Source: Christiangramia sp. (GTDB lineage: Bacteria; Bacteroidota; Bacteroidia; Flavobacteriales; Flavobacteriaceae). From it: a stretch of 12,472 nucleotides of DNA. The stretch lies in the NCBI GenBank assembly GCA_024635735.1, contig JAGXII010000038.1:1-12472 (forward strand), read 5' to 3'. Under the pieces are notes generated by a model, which saw nothing but the letters and a program-made list of their open reading frames with translations, searched no databases and was not told the origin of the DNA. Positions 6,329 to 12,472 of the stretch are shown piece after piece (positions within the stretch are counted from its first letter, which is position 1; the number at the start of each line of letters is the position of its first letter). Position numbers and translations under genes: made by a program.

Positions 6329-7438
6329 ATGAATATTCTACACTTATCGGCCGTTAAAAAATGGGGAGGTGGTGAGCATCAAATCGAAAATCTTATTCGT
6401 GAACTTCAAACTATTGAGCATTCAGTCGATAATTATGTTTTATGTGTAAAAAATTCAGAATTTCATGAAATCCTGAAACAAACCAATTTCCAGGTACTTT
6501 ATGCCCCTTTAGCTGTTAAATTAGATCTGCGTTACGTCTTTAAAATGATACGGGTTTGCAGAAAACACAAAATAGACCTTATACACATTCATGATCCCAC
6601 GGCGCTCACACTTTCGGTCATGGCTACAAAACTTGCAAAACTCCCCCCTTTTATTTTTAGCAAAAAAACATCCTTTCCTATTAAGAATCGAAGACAGACT
6701 CTTTACAAATACAATCATCCAAAAATAAAACGGATACTCTGTGTTTCTGAAATGACTAAAAAAATAGCTTCAGAAAGAATAACCGATGATTCAAAACTGG
6801 TAACCGTTTACCATGGCACCTCACGGAATAAAAATATTAAGCCATTATTCACGCTTAGGGAAAAATTCAATATTCCGGAAGGGAAAATTATTGTTGGAAC
6901 CATCGCGAACCATATAAGGGCAAAGGATCTGGAAACCTGGATTGAAATAGTAGATCATGTAATCAAAAAAATGAACCAACAGAATTTTCATTTTATCCAA
7001 ATAGGAAGTTTTACCAATCGAACGCCTGCCTATCTCGATAAAATAGAAGAAAGAGGTTTGAATAAATTTATCACTTTCACAGGGTTTATGCAGGATGCCG
7101 CTGCTTTTATACCTCAATTTGACATTTCTCTGCTGACCTCTCAAAGCGAGGGTCTCCCACAATTTATCTACGAAAGTTTCTATTATAAAGTTCCTATGGT
7201 AAGCACAAATGTGGGTGGAATACCTGAAATTATAAGTGATGGCGAAAATGGGTTGTTAAGCAATCCCTTTGAAGCCGAATCTTTAGCGAATAAATTGATA
7301 GCTTTGTCGGCAGATAAAGTTTTGCAACAAAAGTTTGCTGAAAATTCAGTGAAAAAACTCGAGGAAAACTATACAACAGGAAAAATGGCCGAAAAAACGC
7401 TGGCAGAATATAAAAAAGTACTTTATGGGAAAAGTTGA
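6329..7438 (+). CDS. Glycosyltransferase family 4 (second GT4 of the cassette)
   Basis: The 369-residue GT-B enzyme opens with MNILHLSAVKKWGGGEHQIE, a glycine-rich acceptor-side loop typical of GT4. LIHIHDP (84-90) follows, and ILCVSEMTKK (136-145) ends the N-terminal domain. The donor domain has IVGTIANHIRAKDLETWIEI (188-207) and SQSEGLPQFIYESFYYKVPM with EX7E at E274 and E282, then STNVGGIPEIISDGENGLL. Donor and acceptor are unknown. It lies 13 bp after the first GT4, and its 3' end overlaps the tsaC start by 14 bp (7425-7438), so the two are probably translationally coupled. It shares fold and motifs with the upstream GT4 but little direct sequence similarity by eye, so it is not a recent duplicate. 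Confidence 0.88.
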   Translation: MNILHLSAVKKWGGGEHQIENLIRELQTIEHSVDNYVLCVKNSEFHEILKQTNFQVLYAPLAVKLDLRYVFKMIRVCRKHKIDLIHIHDPTALTLSVMATKLAKLPPFIFSKKTSFPIKNRRQTLYKYNHPKIKRILCVSEMTKKIASERITDDSKLVTVYHGTSRNKNIKPLFTLREKFNIPEGKIIVGTIANHIRAKDLETWIEIVDHVIKKMNQQNFHFIQIGSFTNRTPAYLDKIEERGLNKFITFTGFMQDAAAFIPQFDISLLTSQSEGLPQFIYESFYYKVPMVSTNVGGIPEIISDGENGLLSNPFEAESLANKLIALSADKVLQQKFAENSVKKLEENYTTGKMAEKTLAEYKKVLYGKS

Positions 7439-7994
7439 GCAGGAAATATGGAATTGCGTAGAAGTGATCAAAAAAGGAGGACTTATTCTTTATCCTACCG
7501 ATACGATATGGGGAATTGGTTGCGATGCTACAAATGCCGATGCTATTGACAAGGTATATGAGCTTAAAAAACGGGAAGAATCCAAAGCTCTCATCTGCCT
7601 CGTTTCTAATTTTAAGATGCTTCAACAGTATGTGGAAGAAGTACCTGAGATGGCCTACGATATCCTGAAATATGCAATAAAACCCACAACAGTAATTTAT
7701 GATAAGCCTATTCGTATAGCTGATAATCTGGTGGGAGATGATGATACCCTTGGTATTCGGGTGGTGCGTGACGATTTCTGTTCAGAACTTATAAAAAAAA
7801 TACGAAGACCACTGGTATCTACATCGGCAAATATTAGCGGACAGCCTACACCAGAATCCTTTGATCAAATAAGCCCTGAAATTTTAAAAGGTGTGGACTA
7901 TGTAGTAAATTTGCAGCGTTCAAAAAAATCACCAAAACCATCGGCAATTATCAAACTAAGTAATGATGGACAGGTGAGAGTGATACGCAAGTAA
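7425..7994 (+). CDS. L-threonylcarbamoyladenylate synthase (TsaC/Sua5/YrdC family)
   Basis: This enzyme makes threonylcarbamoyl-AMP from threonine, bicarbonate and ATP, the first step of the universal t6A37 modification of ANN-decoding tRNAs. The 189-residue product is the short YrdC-domain form without the Sua5 C-terminal domain. Motifs seen are YPTDTIWGIGCDA (23-35), LKKREESKALICLV (47-60, with the conserved basic residues), GIRVV (110-114) and STSANISGQP (132-141). The start ATG is inside the end of the preceding GT4 gene, shifted one frame, which suggests translational coupling. The tRNA nucleotidyltransferase gene starts 3 bp after its stop. Both downstream products act on tRNA, so the pair is functionally coherent and the GT4 is the odd partner. 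Confidence 0.93.
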   Translation: MGKVEQEIWNCVEVIKKGGLILYPTDTIWGIGCDATNADAIDKVYELKKREESKALICLVSNFKMLQQYVEEVPEMAYDILKYAIKPTTVIYDKPIRIADNLVGDDDTLGIRVVRDDFCSELIKKIRRPLVSTSANISGQPTPESFDQISPEILKGVDYVVNLQRSKKSPKPSAIIKLSNDGQVRVIRK

Positions 7995-7997
7995 CAG

Positions 7998-9428
7998 ATG
8001 CCGAAATACCATAATTACCGCAAAGCCTTACATCACCAGATCTTTAATATCATTCAGGAAGCTGCAGATGAACTTTCTATGGAAGCCTATGTGATAGGAG
8101 GTTTTGTGCGTGATCATATTCTCGATCGCGGGGACCATAAAGATATTGATATTGTCTCCATTGGCAGCGGTATTGAACTGGCCCGTAAAGTTTCTGAAAA
8201 ACTTCCAAATAAGCCTAAAGTTCAGGTATTTAAAAATTTTGGAACTGCCATGTTGCGCGCCTTCGATATGGAAATTGAATTTGTGGGTGCCCGAAAGGAA
8301 AGTTATCGCCAGCATAGCCGAAAGCCAATTGTTGAAGATGGAACCCTCGAAGATGATCAAAACAGAAGAGATTTTACCATTAATGCCCTGGCGCTTAAAT
8401 TAAATAAAGACGGCTTCGGAAATCTGCTAGATCCCTTCAATGGCTACGAAGACCTTAAGAATAAGATTATCAAAACACCGCTGGATCCCGATATCACTTA
8501 TTCAGACGATCCGCTAAGAATGTATCGCGCCATAAGATTTGCTGCTCAGCTTAATTTTATGATCGAACATGAGTCCCTTAAGGCAATAAAAGAGAATAGC
8601 GAACGCATCAAAATTATTTCTAAGGAGAGAATTGTTGATGAGCTTAATAAGATCATGATGAGTTCCAAACCTTCCAAAGGTTTTTCTCTTCTCTTCAAAA
8701 CAGGCTTACTCCAAAAGATCCTTCCCGAACTTACGGCTCTTCAGGGAATTGATGAAGTGGAAGGTCAAACCCATAAAGATAACTTCTGGCATACTCTGGA
8801 AGTTGTGGACAATATCTCCCAGAACACCGATAATCTCTGGTTGCGCTGGGCGGCTTTGCTACATGATATTGGAAAGGCTCCCACCAAAAAATTCCATAAA
8901 AAGATAGGCTGGACTTTTCACGGACATGAATTTGTTGGCGCCAAAATGGTTTTCAAATTATTCAAAAGACTTCGCCTGCCACTCAATGAAAAGATGAAAT
9001 TCGTTCAGAAAATGGTGTTGATGAGTTCCAGGCCCATTGCAATCGCAGATGACAACGTTACAGATTCGGCAGTTCGAAGGCTCATTTTTGATGCGGGAGA
9101 TAATATTGAAGATCTCATGACCCTTTGTGAGGCAGATATTACCACCAAGAATCCTAAAAGATACAAGAAATACCATAATAATTTTAAGCTGGTACGCGAA
9201 AAGATCCAGGAAGTAGAAGAAAGAGATCATGTGCGAAACTTCCAGCCTCCGGTAAGCGGGGAAGAGATTATGGAAACTTTTAATATAAAACCCAGCCGGG
9301 AAGTCGGTATGATAAAAGATGCTATAAAAGAGGCCATTCTGGAAGGTGATATTCCTAATGAATATGAACCTGCCAGATATTTTATGCTGAAAAAAGGAAA
9401 GGAGCTGGGCTTAAGTCATACAACCTAA
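7998..9428 (+). CDS. CCA-adding-type tRNA nucleotidyltransferase with HD domain
   Basis: Class II nucleotidyltransferase that adds or repairs the 3' CCA end of tRNA. The 476-residue protein shows the family order: GGFVRD (34-39), the metal-binding DID (49-51), the flexible-loop/NTP-site motif RRDFTINALAL (123-133), and the base-selecting neck region DPLRMYRAIRFAAQL (171-185). Next come ERIVDELNKIM (210-220) and an HD phosphohydrolase-type domain with WAALLHDIGKAPT (284-296; His289-Asp290) and HGHEF (308-312). Polymerase plus HD is the usual form in Bacteroidota. Sequence alone does not separate a full CCA-adding enzyme from a CC- or A-adding one; with no second copy in view, full CCA addition is the default. 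The ATG lies 3 bp after the tsaC stop, in the same operon. Confidence 0.93.
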   Translation: MPKYHNYRKALHHQIFNIIQEAADELSMEAYVIGGFVRDHILDRGDHKDIDIVSIGSGIELARKVSEKLPNKPKVQVFKNFGTAMLRAFDMEIEFVGARKESYRQHSRKPIVEDGTLEDDQNRRDFTINALALKLNKDGFGNLLDPFNGYEDLKNKIIKTPLDPDITYSDDPLRMYRAIRFAAQLNFMIEHESLKAIKENSERIKIISKERIVDELNKIMMSSKPSKGFSLLFKTGLLQKILPELTALQGIDEVEGQTHKDNFWHTLEVVDNISQNTDNLWLRWAALLHDIGKAPTKKFHKKIGWTFHGHEFVGAKMVFKLFKRLRLPLNEKMKFVQKMVLMSSRPIAIADDNVTDSAVRRLIFDAGDNIEDLMTLCEADITTKNPKRYKKYHNNFKLVREKIQEVEERDHVRNFQPPVSGEEIMETFNIKPSREVGMIKDAIKEAILEGDIPNEYEPARYFMLKKGKELGLSHTT

Positions 9429-9480
9429 CCAATCAATTCTAAAGTAAAATAATGAGTGCTAAATACTTAATATTACTTCA

Positions 9481-10494
9481 ATGAAAGACAACAAGAAAGT
9501 AATTTACTGGCTGTTAACCGGTTGTTTGCTAATTTTTCTTATGGTGATTGTGGGTGGTATAACCCGGCTTACTAATTCAGGCCTCTCTATCTCTAATTAC
9601 AAACTGATTAGCGGGACAATCCCTCCGCTAAATCAACAGGAATGGGAAGAAGCCTTTGAACTTTATAAACAATATCCTGAATATCAAAAGTTACATTATC
9701 ATTTTAATCTAGATGATTTTAAGAGTATCTATTTTTGGGAATGGATACACCGGGTGATCGGCAGGCTGATAGGGGTGGTTTTTCTCCTTCCCTTTCTCTA
9801 TTTCCTGATTAGAAAACAACTTTCACGACCCATGATTAAAAAAGCAATCATCCTGCTCGGGATGGGTGCTTTCCAGGGATTTCTTGGATGGTATATGGTA
9901 AAAAGCGGCCTCGTGGACATGCCATGGGTAAGCCATTACAGGCTGGCCATGCATTTAACTACTGCTTTCATCACCTTTGCTTACACCCTTTGGGTTGCAC
10001 TCGACCTCATTTATCCTGAACGAAAGAAAATTGAGAAAAGTTTCCGTAACCTTATAAGACTGGGAATGGGTGTTTTGCTTATTCAGATTATATGGGGAGC
10101 ATTCGTGGCCGGGCTAGACGCCGGTTTAATACACAATTTCTGGCCTATGATGGCTGAAGGAAAACTTATCCATGAAACTGTTTACACAGAAGAAACACCT
10201 CTATGGAGAAATTTCATTGAAGGAAAAAGCGGAGTCCAGTTTGTTCACAGATACCTTGCTTATATTGTGGTGCTGGTAATTGGATATATCTGGTACATAT
10301 CCCGAAAATTAAATCTTACAGACCCTCAGAAAAATGGTATTAATTTTCTACTTTTCATGGTCTTTGTGCAGTTTATTTTAGGAATATTTACTCTTATCAA
10401 TGCTGTACCGGTCTGGTTAGGTGTTTTACATCAGGTAGGTGCTTTTATGTTACTAACAGGGATGACTTTTACCTTGCACAGATTTAGCAAATAA
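9481..10494 (+). CDS. ctaA: Heme A synthase (COX15/CtaA family)
   Basis: Integral inner-membrane enzyme that oxidises the C8 methyl of heme O to give heme A for aa3-type cytochrome oxidase. The 337-residue product has eight hydrophobic segments (about 8-28, 93-111, 121-140, 156-176, 192-211, 256-274, 287-307 and 314-333). Characteristic stretches are GGITRLTNSGLSI (25-37), FWEWIHRVIGRLIG (85-98; His90), VSHYRLAMHLTTAF (150-163; His158), GAFVAGLDAGLIHNFWP (206-222), VQFVHRYLAYI (252-262; His256) and LGVLHQVGAF (313-322; His317). These supply the paired heme-ligand histidines of each four-helix half. The disulfide Cys pair of the B. subtilis first loop is absent, as in the alpha-proteobacterial/mitochondrial type. 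It follows cca by 52 bp, with a tiny overlapping upstream reading frame, and may belong to the same transcript. Confidence 0.95.
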   Translation: MKDNKKVIYWLLTGCLLIFLMVIVGGITRLTNSGLSISNYKLISGTIPPLNQQEWEEAFELYKQYPEYQKLHYHFNLDDFKSIYFWEWIHRVIGRLIGVVFLLPFLYFLIRKQLSRPMIKKAIILLGMGAFQGFLGWYMVKSGLVDMPWVSHYRLAMHLTTAFITFAYTLWVALDLIYPERKKIEKSFRNLIRLGMGVLLIQIIWGAFVAGLDAGLIHNFWPMMAEGKLIHETVYTEETPLWRNFIEGKSGVQFVHRYLAYIVVLVIGYIWYISRKLNLTDPQKNGINFLLFMVFVQFILGIFTLINAVPVWLGVLHQVGAFMLLTGMTFTLHRFSK

Positions 10495-10495
10495 C

Positions 10496-10512
10496 TTAGA
10501 TTTCCCATCTAA
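10496..10512. other. Short hairpin between ctaA and the pRiA4b-like gene
   Basis: TTAGAT (10496-10501) and ATCTAA (10507-10512) form a perfect 6-bp inverted repeat with a TTCCC loop, starting just after the ctaA stop. It lacks a clear T-tract on the plus strand, so it is a weak terminator at best. It overlaps the expected -33 region of the next promoter and could instead be an operator. Confidence 0.3.
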
Positions 10513-10517
10513 AAATG

Positions 10518-10525
10518 TATCTTTG
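10518..10525 (+). promoter_or_regulatory. Candidate -7 box for the pRiA4b ORF-3-like gene
   Basis: TATCTTTG is an exact TAnnTTTG match and is followed by CATTCC; the ATG lies 21 bp downstream. The -33 position (10495-10498) reads CTTA, a poor match to TTTG, and falls within the short hairpin. The -7 sequence is the commonest type seen in flavobacteria, so the call rests mainly on that. Confidence 0.4.
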
Positions 10526-10546
10526 CATTCCAAATTTTTTTAAGTT

Positions 10547-11059
10547 ATGGTATATAGATTTAGAGTGATTCTCGATGCCGATGAGGATGTATTCAGAGAT
10601 ATAGAGATGCTGCAGGAAAGTACACTCGAAGACCTGCATAACACAATCGTGCAGTCTTTTGGATTTGACGGTACCGAGATGGCTTCATTCTATGTGAGTG
10701 ATGACGAGTGGAACCAGGGAGAAGAAATCCATCAGTTTGACATGAGCGGTCATGATGAAGGCATTAGACTCATGAATGAAACCTCTCTGGATAGTATTTT
10801 CTCTAAAGATCAAACCAAAATGATCTACATTTATGATTTTCTGAAAATGTGGACATTTTTCGTGGAACTTGGTCAGGTTGCCGAGATTGAAGAAGGTCGG
10901 GATTACCCAAATCTAATGTATGTACACGGGCAGATTCCTGACAATGCTCCTGATAAAGAATTTATTGGAGAAGATGAAGGCCATTTGAACGGAAATCACG
11001 ACGATGATCTCGATCCCGATGATTATGATGACTTACCGTTTGACGATATCTGGAATTAA
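10547..11059 (+). CDS. Plasmid pRiA4b ORF-3-like (IS1096 TnpR-like) family protein
   Basis: The 170-residue protein begins MVYRFRVILDADEDVFRDIE and continues STLEDLHNTIVQSFGFDGTEMASFYVSDDEW, the usual start of the pRiA4b ORF-3-like domain (about 1-130). The segment IYIYDFLKMWTFFVELGQV, then RDYPNLMYVHGQIPDNAP, completes it. The last ~30 residues are highly acidic (DDDLDPDDYDDLPFDDIWN) and probably disordered. The family name comes from mobile-element passengers, but there is no transposase or terminal repeat here and the chromosomal Bacteroidota version is a stand-alone protein. Biochemical function is unknown. No signal peptide or membrane segment is visible. It has its own -7 box, so it is likely a single-gene unit between ctaA and the nucleoid-protein gene. 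Confidence 0.8.
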   Translation: MVYRFRVILDADEDVFRDIEMLQESTLEDLHNTIVQSFGFDGTEMASFYVSDDEWNQGEEIHQFDMSGHDEGIRLMNETSLDSIFSKDQTKMIYIYDFLKMWTFFVELGQVAEIEEGRDYPNLMYVHGQIPDNAPDKEFIGEDEGHLNGNHDDDLDPDDYDDLPFDDIWN

Positions 11060-11062
11060 TTT

Positions 11063-11093
11063 TCTGCCAGTCTGTTTTAACCATTTACCTTTT
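11063..11093 (+). promoter_or_regulatory. Weak candidate promoter for the nucleoid-associated protein gene
   Basis: TCTG (11063-11066), 19 bp, then TACCTTTT (11086-11093): each box is one mismatch from TTTG and TAnnTTTG, but the spacing is exact. It lies in the 59-bp gap before the ATG at 11119. Confidence 0.25.
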
Positions 11094-11118
11094 CATCCCC
11101 CTTTACTAAAATTATCAA

Positions 11119-12177
11119 ATGATCAACCTATATAACGCCCAGATTGAATCTTTATCCATCCATAGAGTTGGAAATAAAAGCCGTGGTGAAAACATCTTTA
11201 TTTCAGCAGCTTCTTATCATTTAAATGATGAAATAAAACCATTGATAAAGGAATATTTTTTAAAACCTTTCCGTGAAAAAGAAGAGTCTTATTACCGTTT
11301 TCATCATGAAACCGATATAGAATTTAACGAGCTTTATAACCTTGCGAATTCAATTTTTGATGATCATCTGAATTCTCATGAGTATTCTAAAAAGATTGCC
11401 ACATTACTTTACGAACAATCAAGTCATCCACACATCAAAAGTGGTGAAGTCTATGTTGTGTATTTTGAAAATATGCAGATAGATAATGAAAAGGTTCCTG
11501 CTATTGGGATTTTTAAATCTGAATTAAAGCATGATTTTCTTCAGTTTGAACAGAAGGCAAGTAATCTTGAAATGATCGTTCAACAGGGAGTTAATTTGAA
11601 CAAGCTGGATAAAGGAGTGCTTATTTTCAATAAGAACAGAGCTGAAGGCTACAAGATCCTTTCGGTAGATTCTAATCGTTACGATACGAAATACTGGCTG
11701 GAAAACTTTTTAGGAGTAGATGTGCTGGCAGATGAAAATTACTTCACCAAGAATTATCTGAATTTCGCCAAGAACTTCGCCAAGGACGTTGTATTTCCTG
11801 CTGAAGACAAAAAACAGGAGGTAATGTTCATGAACCGAAGCATGGATTATTTTGCAAAGAATGACGATTTCGAAGAGAGCAATTATATCAATTCAGTAAT
11901 AGATAATCCTGCCCTGATACCTGAATTTCAGAATTACAAAGTTGAAAAAGCACCAAAATATAAGGTAGAAGATCTTACCAGTTTTCCTATTGCCAACAAG
12001 GCCGTAACAGACGCTCGAAAAAAGATCAAGAGTGTGATTAATCTGGATACTAATATTCAGATAAAAATGGACTTCGTGAATGCTGAATCGGCTGAAAAAT
12101 TCGTCGAAAAAGGCTGGGATGAAGAAAAGCAAATGTATTACTACCTGGTTTACTTCAATAAGGAAGAGAAGAGTTAA
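11119..12177 (+). CDS. Nucleoid-associated protein, 37-kDa (NdpA/YejK) family
   Basis: The 352-residue protein has the family's full length (E. coli YejK is about 335). It opens with a strand-rich part, MINLYNAQIESLSIHRVGNK, followed by the loop SRGENIFIS. A helical segment follows (about 60-105), then GEVYVVYFENMQIDNEKVPAIGIFKSE (112-138) and the central LDKGVLIFNKNRAEGYKILSVD region. YDTKYWLENFLGVDVLADENYFTKNYLNFAKNF (190-222) is close to the conserved core of this family. A basic C-terminal part holds ARKKIKSVINLDTNIQIKMDF. E. coli YejK is found with the nucleoid, but its molecular role is unclear. It is a soluble cytoplasmic protein and the last plus-strand gene before a convergent unknown gene. 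The start ATG follows AATTATCAA with no Shine-Dalgarno, normal for this phylum. Confidence 0.88.
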   Translation: MINLYNAQIESLSIHRVGNKSRGENIFISAASYHLNDEIKPLIKEYFLKPFREKEESYYRFHHETDIEFNELYNLANSIFDDHLNSHEYSKKIATLLYEQSSHPHIKSGEVYVVYFENMQIDNEKVPAIGIFKSELKHDFLQFEQKASNLEMIVQQGVNLNKLDKGVLIFNKNRAEGYKILSVDSNRYDTKYWLENFLGVDVLADENYFTKNYLNFAKNFAKDVVFPAEDKKQEVMFMNRSMDYFAKNDDFEESNYINSVIDNPALIPEFQNYKVEKAPKYKVEDLTSFPIANKAVTDARKKIKSVINLDTNIQIKMDFVNAESAEKFVEKGWDEEKQMYYYLVYFNKEEKS

Positions 12178-12216
12178 ATGGCTTAAGTCTTAAGAAGCAA
12201 TAAAGTCTATAAAGAC

Positions 12217-12279
12217 CTTACTGCGAACGGAGTGAAGTAGTTTCATCTTTGATATTCCTTCGCTCCGCTCAGAATGACA
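12217..12279. repeat. Palindromic intergenic repeat (TTCTGAGCGGAGCGAAGG type)
   Basis: CGGAGTGAAG (12228-12237) pairs with CTTCGCTCCG (12258-12267) through one G-T wobble, giving a 10-bp stem around a 20-base loop. The right arm on the minus strand reads TGTCATTCTGAGCGGAGCGA and then AGGAATATC, close to a sequence I recognise as a recurring intergenic repeat in many Bacteroidota and other environmental genomes. It is much more GC-rich than its surroundings. The function of such repeats is unknown; transcription end or mRNA protection are possible. Confidence 0.6.
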
Positions 12280-12283
12280 ATTT

Positions 12284-12304
12284 CTATATGCTTGTAGCAT
12301 ATGG
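12284..12304. terminator. Weak hairpin between convergent genes
   Basis: CTATATGC (12284-12291) and GCATATGG (12297-12304) form an 8-bp stem with one T-G wobble around TTGTA. The plus side continues CTTTATT; the minus side has no T-tract. It sits 3 bp beyond the stop of the minus-strand gene and 106 bp after the nucleoid-protein gene. It may help termination in either direction, but the signal is modest. Confidence 0.35.
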
Positions 12305-12306
12305 CT

Positions 12307-12471
12307 TTATTCCAGCATTCTTTTCATATTCACATTTTCGTAATTCCGCTTTACAAAATCGAGTGCGGTTCTAAGGATCTGCCCCATGGTACTTGCGCGT
12401 TTGAACTTCATATCTTTAGAAAAAGAATACAAATCCTGCCGCAATTGCTTTACATTTTCTTTAGTTGAAAC
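12307..12471 (-). CDS. 3' end of an unidentified protein gene (5' part outside the window)
   Basis: On the minus strand one frame is open from the window edge to TAA at 12307-12309, giving 54 residues that begin VSTKENVKQLRQDLYSFSKD and end VKRNYENVNMKRMLE. It is amphipathic, strongly basic and apparently all helical, which is protein-like rather than random. The other two minus frames close early (the one beginning TGTTTCAACTAA stops at once). No start codon suitable for a complete small gene is evident, so this is the tail of a longer gene. I do not recognise the family. It converges on the nucleoid-associated protein gene. Confidence 0.6.
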   Translation of the reverse strand, partial: VSTKENVKQLRQDLYSFSKDMKFKRASTMGQILRTALDFVKRNYENVNMKRMLE

Positions 12472-12472
12472 A

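Noticed and set aside
7230..7625. 131-codon minus-strand frame spanning the GT4/tsaC overlap
   Set aside because: It is antisense to two well-supported genes. The Phe/Leu/Tyr-rich translation is what the reverse complement of lysine- and glutamate-rich coding sequence gives.
8104..8403. 99-codon plus-strand frame inside cca
   Set aside because: It is a different frame of the nucleotidyltransferase catalytic region, where the cca frame carries the conserved motifs.
10547..11059. Mobile-element call from the IS1096 TnpR-like family name
   Set aside because: There is no transposase, terminal inverted repeat or target duplication around the gene, and its base composition fits its neighbours. 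The name reflects the first family members only.
12181..12216. Possible terminator just after the nucleoid-protein gene (CTTAAG repeats, GTCT/AGAC)
   Set aside because: The pairings are only 4-6 bp or bulged, and no T-tract follows.
1..12472. CRISPR array, toxin-antitoxin pair, phage genes, restriction or other defence system, tRNA or rRNA genes
   Set aside because: I saw no regularly spaced repeats, no matching protein motifs and no tRNA-like cloverleaf sequence on either strand. All substantial coding sequence except the right-edge fragment is explained by housekeeping, envelope or uncharacterised conserved families.

Overview
The window looks like chromosomal DNA from a marine-type member of the Flavobacteriaceae (Bacteroidota), with Gramella/Salegentibacter-like relatives as the best guess. 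The evidence is low GC, almost no Shine-Dalgarno sequences, several upstream boxes matching the Bacteroidota promoter (TTTG, about 19 bp, TAnnTTTG), a DUF5686 outer-membrane protein, a DUF5606 protein, and dapD next to ruvX. Genus is inferred from protein style only; no search was run.

Layout. (1) Positions 1-388: the 3' end of a plus-strand outer-membrane beta-barrel gene, closed by a strong bidirectional terminator. (2) 447-2366, minus strand: a housekeeping operon read ruvX, four-helix-bundle gene, def, DUF5606 gene. The four-helix-bundle gene is frameshifted and lies inside a 411-bp unit with imperfect 20-bp inverted ends, so it looks like a small insertion into an otherwise conserved operon. 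(3) 2453-3268, plus: dapD (lysine/diaminopimelate synthesis), divergent from ruvX. (4) 3328-7438: a surface-glycan cassette, with a GT9 heptosyltransferase-like enzyme (+), a Kdo/WaaP-type LPS kinase (-), and two GT4 glycosyltransferases (+). (5) 7425-9428, plus: tsaC/sua5 (t6A tRNA modification) and a CCA-adding-type tRNA nucleotidyltransferase, overlapping or abutting the second GT4 and probably cotranscribed with it. (6) 9481-10494: heme A synthase. (7) 10547-11059: an acidic-tailed pRiA4b ORF-3-like protein. (8) 11119-12177: a 37-kDa nucleoid-associated protein. (9) 12178-12472: a non-coding stretch with a palindromic dispersed-type repeat, then the 3' end of an unidentified minus-strand gene running off the window.

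Most of the window is core metabolism and cell-envelope biogenesis. I found no CRISPR array, phage module, transposase, defence system, tRNA or rRNA. The least ordinary items are the small inverted-repeat-bounded four-helix-bundle unit with its CA-slippage frameshift, the LPS core glycosylation/phosphorylation cassette, and the palindromic repeat near the right end. No gap without a gene reaches 300 bases.
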